In this document: positions 25,501-37,500 of the stretch, one piece after another
Numbering within the stretch: position 1 is the first letter of the stretch
Layout: the number at the start of each line of letters is the position of its first letter
Assembly: GCF_036417845.1 (NCBI RefSeq)
Contig: NC_090012.1
Span: forward strand, 1 to 64,000
Reading direction: 5' to 3'
DNA from: Apteryx mantelli
Lineage: Eukaryota > Chordata > Aves > Apterygiformes > Apterygidae
Length of the DNA: 64,000 nucleotides
Position numbers and translations under genes: made by a program
Notes under the pieces: generated by a model
What the model saw: only the letters and a program-made list of their open reading frames with translations
Database searches by the model: none
Told to the model about the DNA's origin: nothing

Positions 25501-28500
25501 CCCCCTTTCCTTGGGGATGTGTCTGGGGAGGAGTTTGGGGGGGGGTTATGGGGCGTTTGGGGGGGCCTGGAGGGGTTTGGGGGGACCTGGAGGGGTCTGG
25601 GGGGGTTCAGAGGGATCTCGGGGGGGTTGTGGGGCATTTGGGGGGTACTGGAGGGATTTTGGGGGGTCCTGGAGGGGTCTGGGGGGGTTCAGAGGGATCT
25701 CGGGAGGGTTGTGGGGCATTTGGGGGATCCTGGAGGGGATTTGGGGGGTTCAGAGGGACCTCGGGGGGGTTATGGGGCATTTGGGGGGTCCTGGAGGGAA
25801 TTTGGGGGGGTTCAGAGGGACCTCGGGGGAGTTGTGGGGCATTTGGGGGAACCTGGAGGGGATTTGGGGGGGTCCTGGAGGGGTCTGGGGGGGTTCAGAG
25901 GGACCTCGGGGGGGTTATGGGGCATTTGGGGGGTCCTGGAGGGAATTTGGGGGGGTTCAGAGGGACCTCGGGGGGGTTGTGGGGCATTTGGGGGGGTCCT
26001 GGAGGGGTTTGGGGGGTCCTGGAGGGGTCTGGGGGGGCTCAGAGGGACTTTGGGGGGGTTATGGGCTATTTGGGGGGACCTGGAGGGGATTTGGGGGAGT
26101 TCAGGGGCACCTGGAGGGGGGGGGCTGGAAATTTGGGTTGATTTGGGGGGGGGGATCCGAGGCTTTGGGGGGGTTGAGGGCTGCCAGGGGGGAGCCGCGG
26201 GTTCAGGGGGGACCCAAGGGAGTCGGGGGGGGGCCTGTGGGGGGGGGGGTCAGGGGGACCCCAGAAGTTTTGGGGGGGGGTCACCCAAGTGATTTGGAGG
26301 GGGGGGCACGGAGGGACCTGCGGATTTGGGGGGGGAGACCTAAGGGAATTGGGGGAGGGGGGGGTCAGAGGGATTTGGGGGGGGGGACCGGAGCGATTTC
26401 GGGGGGGGGGGGACGACCCGGGGATTTGGGGGGGCTGGGGGGGGCCTTGCCTTCGCCGCCGGGGGGGTTGGCCCCCCCCAGCTGGGCCTGCAGCCGCCGC
26501 AGCTGCGCTTCCAGTTCCAGGTTGCGGCTTTCGGCCTCCTGCAGGCGCCTGCGGGGGGGGGGGGGGGGACCTGGGACCCCCGAAACCGGGACCCCCCTCC
26601 CTGAGCCCCCCCCCCCCGGGGTTGGTGCCCTCTGGTTGTCATCTCCCTGGTGTCCCCTGTCCCCCCCCCCCCGGTGTCCCTGGTGGCAGTTGCACCTTGG
26701 TTCCCCATGTCCCCCCCCATGTCCCCCCCCCGGTGTCCCCAGTGCTGGTGGCACCTTGGTCCCCGGCGTCCCCTGCCCCTCCCCCATGTCCCCGGTGCCG
26801 GTGGCACCTTGGTCCCCCGTGTCTCCTGTCCCCCTCTGGTGTCCCCGGTGCCGGTGGTACCTTGGTCCCTGGTGTCCCCCCCATGTCCCCTCTGGTGCCG
26901 GTGGTACCTTGGTCCCCGGTGTCCCCTGTCCCCCTCCAGTGTCACCAATGCTTGTGGCACCTTGGTCCTCGATGTCCCCTGTCCACCCCCCCCGGAGTCC
27001 CCAGTGCCGGTGGCACCTTGGTCCCCAGTTTCCCCCCCCCAGTGGCACCTTGGTCCCCAGTGTCCCCTGTCCCCCTCTGGTGTCCCCGGTGCTGGCGGCA
27101 CCTTGGTCCCTGGTGTCCCCTGTCCCCCCCCCCCGGAGTCCCCGGGGCCGGTGGCACCTTGGTCCCCGGTGTCCCCTGTCCCCCCCCCCGATGTCCCCGG
27201 GGCCGGTGGCACCTTGTCCCCAGTGTCCCCCCCGGTGTCCCCCCCCCCGGTGCCCCGCACCTGGCCAGCCCCTGCCCCGCGGCCCGGGCCAGCCCCAGCT
27301 CCCGCTCCAGCGCCGCCCGCCCGCGCCGCTCCGCCTCCAGCAGCGCCCGCAGCTCCGCCGCCACCGGGGCCGCCGCCGCCACCGGGGCCGCCGCCGCCAC
27401 CGGGACCGGAGCCGCCGCCGCCGCCGCCGCCGGCCGGGCCTGCGGGCAGCGCGTCAGGGCGGGCGCCGCCCCCCCGGGACCCCCCCGGAGCACCCAAGCC
27501 CCGGACCCCCCCCCGGGGGACAGAACCCTCCCCCCAAAAAAAACCCGGACCTCCCACCCCCGGGGCACAGACCCCCCCGAGAGAGCCGGGAGCCCCCCCC
27601 CCCGGGAGCCCCCCCCCCCGGGGGACACAGACCCCCCCCCCCAATAGACCCGGGACCCCCTTGGAGCCCCCCCCCGGGACACAGACCCCCCCCAATAGAC
27701 CCGGGACCCCCTTGGAGCCCCCCCCCCGGGACACAGACCCCCCCCAATAGACCCGGGACCCCCCTTGGAGCCCCCCCCGGGGGACACAGCCCCCCCCCCA
27801 ATAGACCCAGGACCCCCTTGGAGCCCCCCCCCCGGGACACAGACCCCCCCCCAATAGACCCGGGACCCCCTTGGAGCCCCCCCGGGGGACACAGACCCCC
27901 CCCCAATAGACCCGGGACCCCCTTGGAGCCCCCCCCCGGGACACAGCCCCCCCCCCAATAGACCCGGGACCCCCTTGGAGCCCCCCCCCGGGACACAGAC
28001 CCCCCCCCAATAGACCCGGGACCCCCTTGGAGCCCCCCCCCGGGGGACACAGACCCCCCCCCAATAGACCCGGGACCCCCCTTGGAGCCCCCCCCCGGGA
28101 CACAGACCCCCCCCAATAGACCCGGGACCCCCCCGGGAACCCCCCCGGGGGACACGGACACCCCCCCAAACCCGCGACCCCCCCTGGTACCCCCCCCCCA
28201 GGAAACGGACCCCCCCCAATAGACCCGGGACCCCCCCCATTGACCCAACCCCCCCCATGACCCCCCCAAACCCTCTGCCTCCCCCCCCCCGGGGTGAGCA
28301 GGGACCCAAGAATTGGGGGGAGGGGGGAGCGTCTCGGGAACCCCCCCCCCCCCATTCCACGTACCGGCTCTGCCGGGGGTGTCCGGGGGGGCTCCGCGCT
28401 CGGGGGGGCTCCGCAGGCTGGGGGGGGCGTCCTCGGGGGGGCCCCCGTGGCTGGGGGGGGGCCCCTGGGGGGAGGCTGGCGCCGGGGCTGGGGGGGCCCC

Positions 28501-31500
28501 CTTGGGTGGGGGGGAGCCTGCGGCTGGGGGGGGCCCCGCGGCTGGGGGGGCCGCTGTCCTCGGGGGGGCCCCCGTGGCCGGGGGGGCCCCCTTGGGTGGG
28601 GGGGTCTTCGTGCGTGGGGGGGTCCCTTTGGCTGGAGGGATCCCCTTGGCTGGGGGGGTCCCCTTGACCGGGGGGGCGCCCCTGGCTGGGGGGGCACCTT
28701 TGGCTGGGGGGGTCCCCTTGGGTGCGGGGGTCCCCTTGGTTGGGGGGGGCCCCTTGGCTGGGGGGGTCCCCGTGGGTGGGGGGGTCCCCTTGGCTGGGGG
28801 GGTCCCCTTGGCTGGGGCACCCGTGGGTGGGGGGCTCCCTGTGGGTGGGGGCGTCCCCTTGGGTGAGGGGGTCCTCGTGGCCGGGGGGGGCCCCATGGCT
28901 GAGGGTGCCCCCGTAGGTGGGGGGGTCCCCTTGGGTGGGGGGGTCTCCATGACTGGCGATGCTCCCTTGGGTGGGGGGGTCCCCTTGGGTGGGGGGGTCT
29001 CCGTGGCAGAGGGTGCCCCCATAGGTGGGGGGGGTCCCCGTGGCTGGGGGGGGTCCCCATGACTGGGGGGGGCCCCCGTGGGTGGGGGAGTCCCCATGGC
29101 TGGGGGGGGCCCCCGTGGGTGGCAGTGCTCCCTTGGGTGGGGGGGTCTCCATGGCTGAGGGTGCCCCCATCGGTGGGGGGGTCCCCGTGGCTGGGGGGGT
29201 CCCCATGGCTGGGGGGGCCCCCGTGGGTGGGGGGGGTCTCCATAGCAGAAGGTGCCCCCATCGGTGGGGGGGGTCCCCGTGGCCGGGGGGGTTCCCGTGT
29301 CTGGGGGGGCCCCCATGACTGGGGACGCCCCCGTGGGTGGGGGGGTCCCCGTGGGTGAGGACACCCCCGCGGGTGGCAGCTCCTCCATTTCGGGGGGCGA
29401 CTCCGTCTCAGGGGGGGTCCCCCACTCGCCCTCCAGCTCCATGGCCGCATCCTGCTCCCAATCCTCGGCTTCCTCCTGCCTGCGGCACCCCGGGGGGGGG
29501 GGGGGGGGGGGGAGTCACGGCGTGCTGGGCTCCCCCCCCCCCGGGTGCCACCAACCCCCCCCCCAGATGCCCCATGCCCCCCCCCAGATACCCCATGGCC
29601 CCCCCAGATACCCCATGTCCCCCCTCCCAGATACCCCATGGCCCCCCCAAATACCCCATGTCCCCCCTCCCAGATACCCCCATGGCCCCCCCCAAATACC
29701 CCAGCCCCCCCCCACGGGCCCCCCCGCCTCTCACCCGTGGGTGCTGCGGGCGTACGAGTAACCCACGAAGGGCAGGTGCAGCGCCAGGTCCGGGTGCTCC
29801 GACGGGTCCCCGAGGGGCTCCTTGGGGGGGGGGGGGCAGGATGGGGGGGGCTGTTACCGCCGGGCACCCCCAGACCCACCCCCGGGGTGCTGCGTGGCTG
29901 GGTCCGGGGGTGGGGGGGACCCAGGGGTGCAGGGTTTGGGGGTGCAAGGGATGGGGGTGCCCCAGGATGGGGGTGCCAGGAATGGGGTCTCCCGTGGGTG
30001 CAGGGATGGGGGGTATCCCAGGATGGGAGTCCCAGGGCTGGGGTCTCCCACAGGTGCAGGGATGGGGTCTCCCACGGGTGCCAGGGATGGGGGTGCCAGG
30101 GATGGGGTCTCCCACGGGTGCCGGGGATGGGGGTGCCCCAGGATGGGGGTCCCGGGGCTGCGGTTTCCCACGGGTGCCCAGGATGGGGGTCCCGGGGATG
30201 GGGAGTGCCAGGGATGGGGGGTCTCCCAAGGGTGCTGGGGATGGGGGTCTCCCGCAGATGCCCAGGATGGGGGTGCCAGGGAATAGGGTCTCCCACAGGT
30301 GCAGGGATGGGGGTCCCGGGGATGGGGGTCCCGGGGATGGGGGTCTCCCACGGGTGCGGGGATGGGGGTGCCCCAGGATGGGGGTGTCAGGGAATAGGGT
30401 CTCCCACGGGTGCCAGGGATGGGGTCTCCCATGGGTGCCGGGGACAGGGGTGCCCCAGGATTGGGGGAGCCAGGGACAGGGTTTCCCACGGGTGCCCGGG
30501 ATGGGGGTGCCCCAGGATGGGGGTCCCGGGGCTGGAGTTTCCCACGGGTGCCCAGGATGGGGGTGCCGGGGATGGGGTGCCAGGGATGGGGTCTCCCAAG
30601 GGTGCTGGGGATGGGGGTCTCCCGCAGATGCCCAGGAATGGGGGTGCCAGGGAATAGGGTCTCCCATGGGTGCCAGGGATGGGGGGTCCCGGGGACGGGG
30701 GTCTCCCATGGGTGCTGGGATGGGGGTGCCCCAGGATGGGGGTACCGGGGCTGGTGTCTCCCACAGGTGCCGGGGATGGGGGTGCCCCAGGATGGGGGTG
30801 TCAGGGAATAGGGTCTCCCACGGGTGCAGGGACGGGGTCTCCCACGGGTGCCCGGGATGGGGAAACCCCAGGATGGGGGAGCCAGGGACAGGGTTTCCCA
30901 CGGGTGCCCGGGATGGGGGTGCCCCAGGGTGGGGGTGCCGGGGATGGGGGTCTCCCACAGGTGCAGGGATGGGGATCCCAGGGATGGGGGTGCTGGGGAT
31001 GGAGTCTCCCACGGGTGCAGGGATGGGGTTTCCCATGGGTGCCCGGAATGGGGGTCCCAGGGATGGGGGTCTCCCACGGGTGCTGGGGACGGGGACTCCA
31101 TGGGTGCCAGGGATGGGGGGTCCCGGGTATGGGGGGTGCTGGGGATGGGGTCTCCCACGGGTGCCGGGGATGGGGGTGCCGGGGATGGGCGTCTCCCGTG
31201 GGTGCAGGGATGGGGATCCCAGGGCTGGGGATGGGGGGGTCTCCCAGGGGTGCGGGGGCCCGGGGCGCTCACGGGCTCGCTGAGGCAGTCGTCGAGGACG
31301 TCGAAGTTGGAGGTGGTCGGCGGCGCCGGCGGCGGCGGGGGGCGAAGGGGGGGGCGCTGCCCCGCAGCCCGGCCCAGTCGAGCCCCCCGAAAAAGGGCAG
31401 CGGGAGGAAGTCGGGGGCGCCGCCGCGACCCAGCCGGGCCTCGCGCCCGCACAGCAGCCCGGCCACCAGCGCCCGCGCCGCCGCCGGCACCCCGCGGGCC

Positions 31501-34500
31501 CCCGGCAGCTCCAGGTGCTCCTGCGCCGCCGGACCCCCCCGTCAGCACGGCTGGGGGGCGCTGGGAGGCGCTGGGAGGGACTGGGAGGGGCTGGGGGCAT
31601 TGGGACTGGGAGCACTGGGAGCACTGGGAGGGACTGGGAGGGGACTGGGAGAGACTGGGAGGGACTGGGAGGGCACTGGGAGGCACTGGGGGCGTTGGGA
31701 CTGGGAGCACTGGGGGCACTGGGAGAGACTGGGAGGCACTGGGAGGGACTGGGAGCATTGGGACTGGGAGCACTGGGGCACTGGGAGGGACTGGGAGGGA
31801 CTGGGGGGGACTGGGAGGCACTGGGAGGGGCTGGGGGCGTTGGGACTGGGAGCACTGGGGGCACTGGGAGAGACTGGGAGGGACTGGGGGGGACTGGGAG
31901 GGCACTGGGAGGGGCTGGGGGCGTTGGGACTGGGAGCACTGGGGCACTGGGAGAGACTGGGAGGGACTGGGAGGGACTGGGGGCACTGGGACTGGGAGCA
32001 CTGGGAGAGACTGGGAGGGACTGGGAGAGACTAGGAGGACTGGGAGAGACTGGGAGCATTGGGACTGGGAGCACTGGGGGCACTGGGAGAGACTGGGAGG
32101 GACTGGGAGAGACTAGGAGGACTGGGAGAGACTGGGAGCATTGGGACTGGGAGCACTGGGAGGCACTGGGAGCACTGGGGGCACTGGGAGGCACTGGGAG
32201 AGACTGGGAGGCACTGGGAGGGACTGGGAGCACTGGTAGGGACTGGGGGCACTGGGAGAGACTGGGAGAAACTGGGGGCACTGGGAGCACTAGAGACACT
32301 GGGGACACTGGGACACTGCAGGGACGGGGGACACCAGGGACACCAGGGGCACTGGGAGCCCTGGGGATACTGGGGGCACTGGGGGGGACTGGGAGCACTG
32401 GGACACTGGGGACGCTGGGGGGACACTGGGGGGAACTGGGGACACTGGGGACACGAGGGGGGTCCCTCCAGCGCCTCCCAGTTCAATCCCACTTCCCTCT
32501 CAGCACCCTCCAGTGCCCTCCCAGTGCCTCCAGGTCCTTCCCAGTCCCTCCCAGTGCTCCCAGTTCCTTCCTGGGCCCTCCCAGTTTTCTCCCCACTCCC
32601 TTCCAGTGCCTCCAACTGCCCCCGGTTCCTTTTCAGTCCCCTCCCAGCGCCTCCCAGTCCCCTCCTAGTCCCCTCCATTCCTTCCCAGTGCCTCCCAGTT
32701 CCCTCCAGTCCCTTCCCAGTGCCTCCCAGTCCCCTTCCAGCACCTCCCAGTTCCCTCCAGTGCCCTCCCAGTGCCTCCCAGTGCCCTCCTAGTGCCTCCC
32801 AGTGCCCTCCAGTCCCTTCCCAGTGCCTCCCAGTCCCCTTCCAGCACCTCCCAGTCCCCTCCAGTCCCCTCCCAGCTTCTCCCAGTGCCTCCCAGCACCT
32901 CCCAGTCCCCTCCAGTCCTCTCCCAGTGCCTCCCAGTTCCCTCCCAGCTTCTCCCAGTGCCTCCCAGTACCTTCCCAGCTTCTCCCAGCGCTTTCCAGTC
33001 CCTTCCCAGTGCCTCCCAGTTTCCTCCCAGTGCCTCCCAGTCCTTTCCCAGTGCCTCCCAGTGCCTTCCCAGGGCCTCCCAGGGCCTCCCAGTGCCCTCC
33101 CAGTGCCTCCAGTCCCCTCCCAGCCCCCTCCCAGCACCTCTTAGTACCTCCCAGCTTCTCCCAGCACCTCCCAGTCCCCTCCAGTGCCCTCCCAGTGCCC
33201 TCCCAGTGCCTCCCAGTCCCCTCCAGTCCCCTCCCAGCTTCTCCCAGCTTCTCCCAGTGCCTCCCAGTTCCCTCCAGTCCTCTCCCAATGCCTCCCAGTC
33301 CCCTCCCAGCTTCTCCCAGTGCCTCCCAGTCCCCTCCCAGTCCCCTCCAGTCCTCTCCCAGTGCCTCCCAGTGCCTCCCAGTTCCCTCCCAGCTTCTCCC
33401 AGTGCCTCCCAGTCCCTTCCCAGCTTCTCCCAGTGCCTTCCAGTCCCTTCCCAGTGCCTCCCAGTCCCCTCCCAGCCCCCTCCCAGCACCTCTTAGTGCC
33501 TCCCAGCTTCTCCCAGCACCTCCCAGTCCCCTCCAGTGCCCTCCCAGTGCCCTCCCAGTCCCCTCCAGTCCCCTCCCAGCACCTCCCAGTCCCCTCCAGT
33601 CCCCTCCAGTCCCCTCCCAGTCCCCTCCCAGCTTCTCCCAGTCCCCCCCAGTCCCCTCCAGTCCCCTCCAGTCCCCTCCCAGTCCCCTCCCAGCACCTCC
33701 CAGTCCCCTCCAGTTCCCTCCAGTCCCCTCCCAGCACCTCCCAGTCCCCTCCAGTCCCCTCCAGTCCCCTCCCAGTCCCCTCCCAGCTTCTCCCAGTCCC
33801 CCCCAGTCCCCTCCAGTCCCCTCCAGTCCCCTCCCAGTCCCCTCCCAGCACCTCCCAGTCCCCTCCAGTTCCCTCCAGTCCCCTCCCAGCACCTCCCAGT
33901 CCCCTCCAGTCCCCTCCCAGTGCCTCCCAGTCCCCTCCCAGCTTCTCCCAGTCCCCCCCAGTCCCCTCCAGCCCCCTCCCAGTGCCTCCCAGTCCCCTCC
34001 CAGTGCCCTCCCAGCGCCCCCCCCCTGGCGGCGGCGGTGGCGGCGGGGGGCGGGGGGGGGCACCTCGAAGTGGAGGATCTTGCCGTAGGTCTCGAGCAGG
34101 GAGTCGGCGAAGAAGGGCGGCCGCCCGAAGAACATCTCGTAGGCCAGCACGCCCAGCGCCCACCAGTCGCACTCGCGCCCGTACGAGCGGCCCGGGTCCT
34201 CCAGCGCCAGCAGCATCTCGGGCGCCAGGTAGTCGGGGGTGCCCACGGCCACGGCCGAGCGCACCTGCGGCGGGGGGGGGGGGGGAACCCCACGCGTGGG
34301 GGGGGGGGTCAGCCAGGCCATCAGGGGATTCGCTGCTGGCTCGTAGCGGGGTTGTGCTCCGGGCACCCACCCGCTCGGCACCCTGGGGTGCTCGTGCTGC
34401 TGGTTGCCCACGGTTGAGCACACCTGGGGGGGGCCCACGGGTGGGGGACACCCCACGGTGTGTGTGGGGGGGTCAGTTGGCTGTGAGGGGATTCTCTGCT

Positions 34501-37500
34501 GGCTCGTAGCGGGGTTGTGCTCCGGGCACCCACCCGCTCGGCAGCCTGGGGTGCTCGTCCTGCTGGGTGCCCACGGCTGAGCGCACCTGGGGGGGGCCCA
34601 CGGGTGGGGGGGGGGGACACCCCACGGTGTGTGTGGGGGGGTCAGTTGGCCGTGAGGGGATTCGCTGCTGGCTCGTAGCAGGGTTGTGCTCACGGCACCC
34701 ACCCGCTCGGCAGCCTGGGGTGCTCGTCCTGCCGGGTGCCCATGGCTGAGCGCACCTGGGGTGGGCCCACGGGTGGGGGGGGGGGACACCCCACGGTGTG
34801 TGTGTGGGGGGGGTCAGTTGGCTGTGAGGGGATTCTCTGCTGGCTCGTAGCAGGGTTGTGCTCGCGGCACCCACCCACTCGGCAGCCTGGGGTGCTCGTG
34901 CTGCTGGGTGCCCACAGCTGAGCACACCTCGGGGGGGGGGGTCCCACGGGTGGGGGGGGGGGACACCCCACGGAAGGGGGATCAGTTGGCCACGGGGGGG
35001 GGGGGGGATTCTCTGCTGGCTCATAGCAGGGTTGTGCTCGGGGCACCCACCCCCACCGCGGCACCCTTGGGTGCTCACCGTGCCGTCCGCCCCCAGCTTG
35101 AGGCAGGAGCCGAAGTCGCCCAGGCGGATGTGGCCCCAGCGGTCCAGCAGGATGTTGTCGGGCTTGATGTCCCTGTCACCGAGGTGGGGGGGGGGGGGGG
35201 TTGGTGTCGGTGGCCTCGGTGACGCCCGGCGCCTCCCGGGGGCGCCCACGTTGGTGCCACCCGTCCCCTTGTCCCCCAATGTCCCCGTCACTGTGATCTT
35301 GGTGTCCCCTGGTCCCCCACTTCACCCCTGTACCCCCCTCTCTGGTGTCCCCATCCCGGTGTCCCCAGTGCCTCCCGCTCCAGCGTCCCCTGGTGTCCCC
35401 ATCCCTGTGACCTTGGTGTCCCCAATGCCTCCCACCCCGGTGTCCCCGTCCCTGTGACCCTGGTGTCCCCTTCTCCAAGGTCCCCGGCGCCTCCCATCCC
35501 CTTGTCCCCCCTGTGTCCCTTGTGCCCCCCCCCCCCGTGTCCCCCAGGTCCTTCGTGTCCCTTGTGTCCCCCTATGTCTGTTGTGTCCCTCATGTCCCCT
35601 CCGTGACCCTTGTGCCCCCCCGTGTCCCCCATGCCCTTGTGTTCCCCAGGTCCTTCGTGTCCCTTGTGTCCCTCTATGTCCATTGTGATCCCCATGTCCC
35701 TCGTGTCCCCTCCGTGTCCCTTGTGCCCCCCCCATGTCCCTTGTGCCCTTGTGTCCCCCAGGTCCTTCGTGTCCCTTGTGCCCCTCTATGTCTGTTGGGT
35801 TCCCCATGTCCCCCCGTGTCCCCCATGCCCTTGTGTCCCCCAGGTCCTTCGTGTCCCTTGTGTCCCCTATGTCTGTTGGGTTCCCCATGTCCCCCCGTGT
35901 CCCCCATGCCCTTGTGTCCCCCAGGTCCTTCATGTCCCTTGTGTCCCCTATGTCTGTTGGGTTCCCCATGTCCCTCGTGTCCCCTCCGTGTCCCTTGTGC
36001 CCCCCCCCGTGTCCCCCAGGTCCTTCGTGTCCCTTGTGTCCCCCTATGTCCGTTGTGTCCCCCACGTCCCCTCGTGTCCCCGCCGCGTGCCCACCTGTGC
36101 ACGTAGCCCAGGCGGTGGATGGAGTCGATGGCCATGACGAGCTCGGCCAGGTAGAAGCGGGCCATGTCCAGGGGCAGCCGGTCCCCGAATTTGCTGAGCA
36201 GGGTCAGCAGGTCGCCCCCCACGTAGTACTCCATGACCAGGTACTGCGGGACACCACGGGGACATGGCCGTGGTGTGGTGGCAGAGGACATGGGGACATG
36301 GCCACAGCATGGGGACGCAGGGGACATGGCCGTGGTGTGGTGGCAGAGAACATGGCCATGGCACAGGGGACATGGCATGGTGGCAGAGGACACGGGGACA
36401 TGGTCATGGCACAGGGACATGGCCATGGTGAGGTGGCAGAGGACATGGGGGCATGGCCATGGCATGAGGACAGAGGGGATGTGGCCACGGCGTGGTGGCA
36501 GAGGACATGGAGGGCAGGGAAGAGTGAGGGACATGGCCATGGCGCAGGGACATGGCCATGGCATGGTGGCAGAGGACATGGCCACGGCAGGGCGACATGG
36601 CCATGGTGTGGTGCCAGAGGGCATGGGGACATGACCACTGCACAGGGGACATGTCCATGGCATGGTGGCAGAGGACATGACCATGGCACAAGGGCACAGT
36701 GGACATGGCCATGGTGTGGTGGCAGAGGACATGGGGACACAGGGACATGGCCATGGCATGGTGGCAGAAGACATGGGGACATGGTCATGGCATGGTGGCA
36801 GAGGACATGGGGACATGGCCATGGCACAGGGGACATGGCCATGGTGTGGTGGCAGAGGACATGAGGGACATGGCCATGCCGTGGTGGACACAGGGGACAT
36901 GGCCATGGCATGAGGACATGGGGGAACATGGCCACGGCATGGTGGCAGAGGACATGGAGACATGGCCATGGTGCAGTGGCAGAGGACATGGGGACACAGG
37001 GGACATGGCCATGGCGTGATGGCAGAGGACATGAGGGACATGGCCATGGCGTGGGGGACACAGGGGACATGGCCATGGCATGAGGACATGGGAGAACATG
37101 GCCATGGCATGGTGGCAGAAGACATGGGGTCATGGACATGGCATGAGGACATGGCCGCAACACGGGGACATGACCATGGTGGCAGAGGACAAGGGGACAT
37201 GGCCATGGCACGAGGACATGGCCGAGGGGGCACCCGTGGGTGCTCGGGGCTCACCAGGAAGTGCTCGTCCTGGAAGGCGAAGTGGAGCTGGGTGATCCAG
37301 CGCTTGTCGCCGTTCACCAGCACGTCCCGCTCCTCCCGGAAACAGGAGACCTGCGGGGACACCGGCACCGGCACCCGGATCAGCATGGGACACCCGGCTC
37401 GGTACCGGGCACCCGGATCAGCCCAGGGCACCTGGATCAGCCCCAGGGTGCCCAGGTTGGCTCCAAGCACCTGGATGAGCATTGAGCACCCGGATCAGCC

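Noticed and set aside
25475-27961. An 828-residue plus-strand Gly/Pro-rich ORF.
   Set aside because: It is antisense to DMPK exons and introns and made only of repeat units.
26340-30296. A 1318-residue minus-strand ORF and overlapping 754- and 662-residue ORFs in other frames.
   Set aside because: They run through DMPK introns and splice sites. Only exon-sized parts agree with the kinase family; the rest is tandem-repeat sequence open in all three frames.
29408-32398. A 996-residue Pro/Ser-rich minus-strand ORF.
   Set aside because: It spans introns 7-8 and exons 8-9 of DMPK in the wrong frame and consists of minisatellite translation.
34310-35060. A possible CRISPR-like array (five regularly spaced copies).
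   Set aside because: The whole 170-bp unit is repeated, with no unique spacers, in a vertebrate intron.
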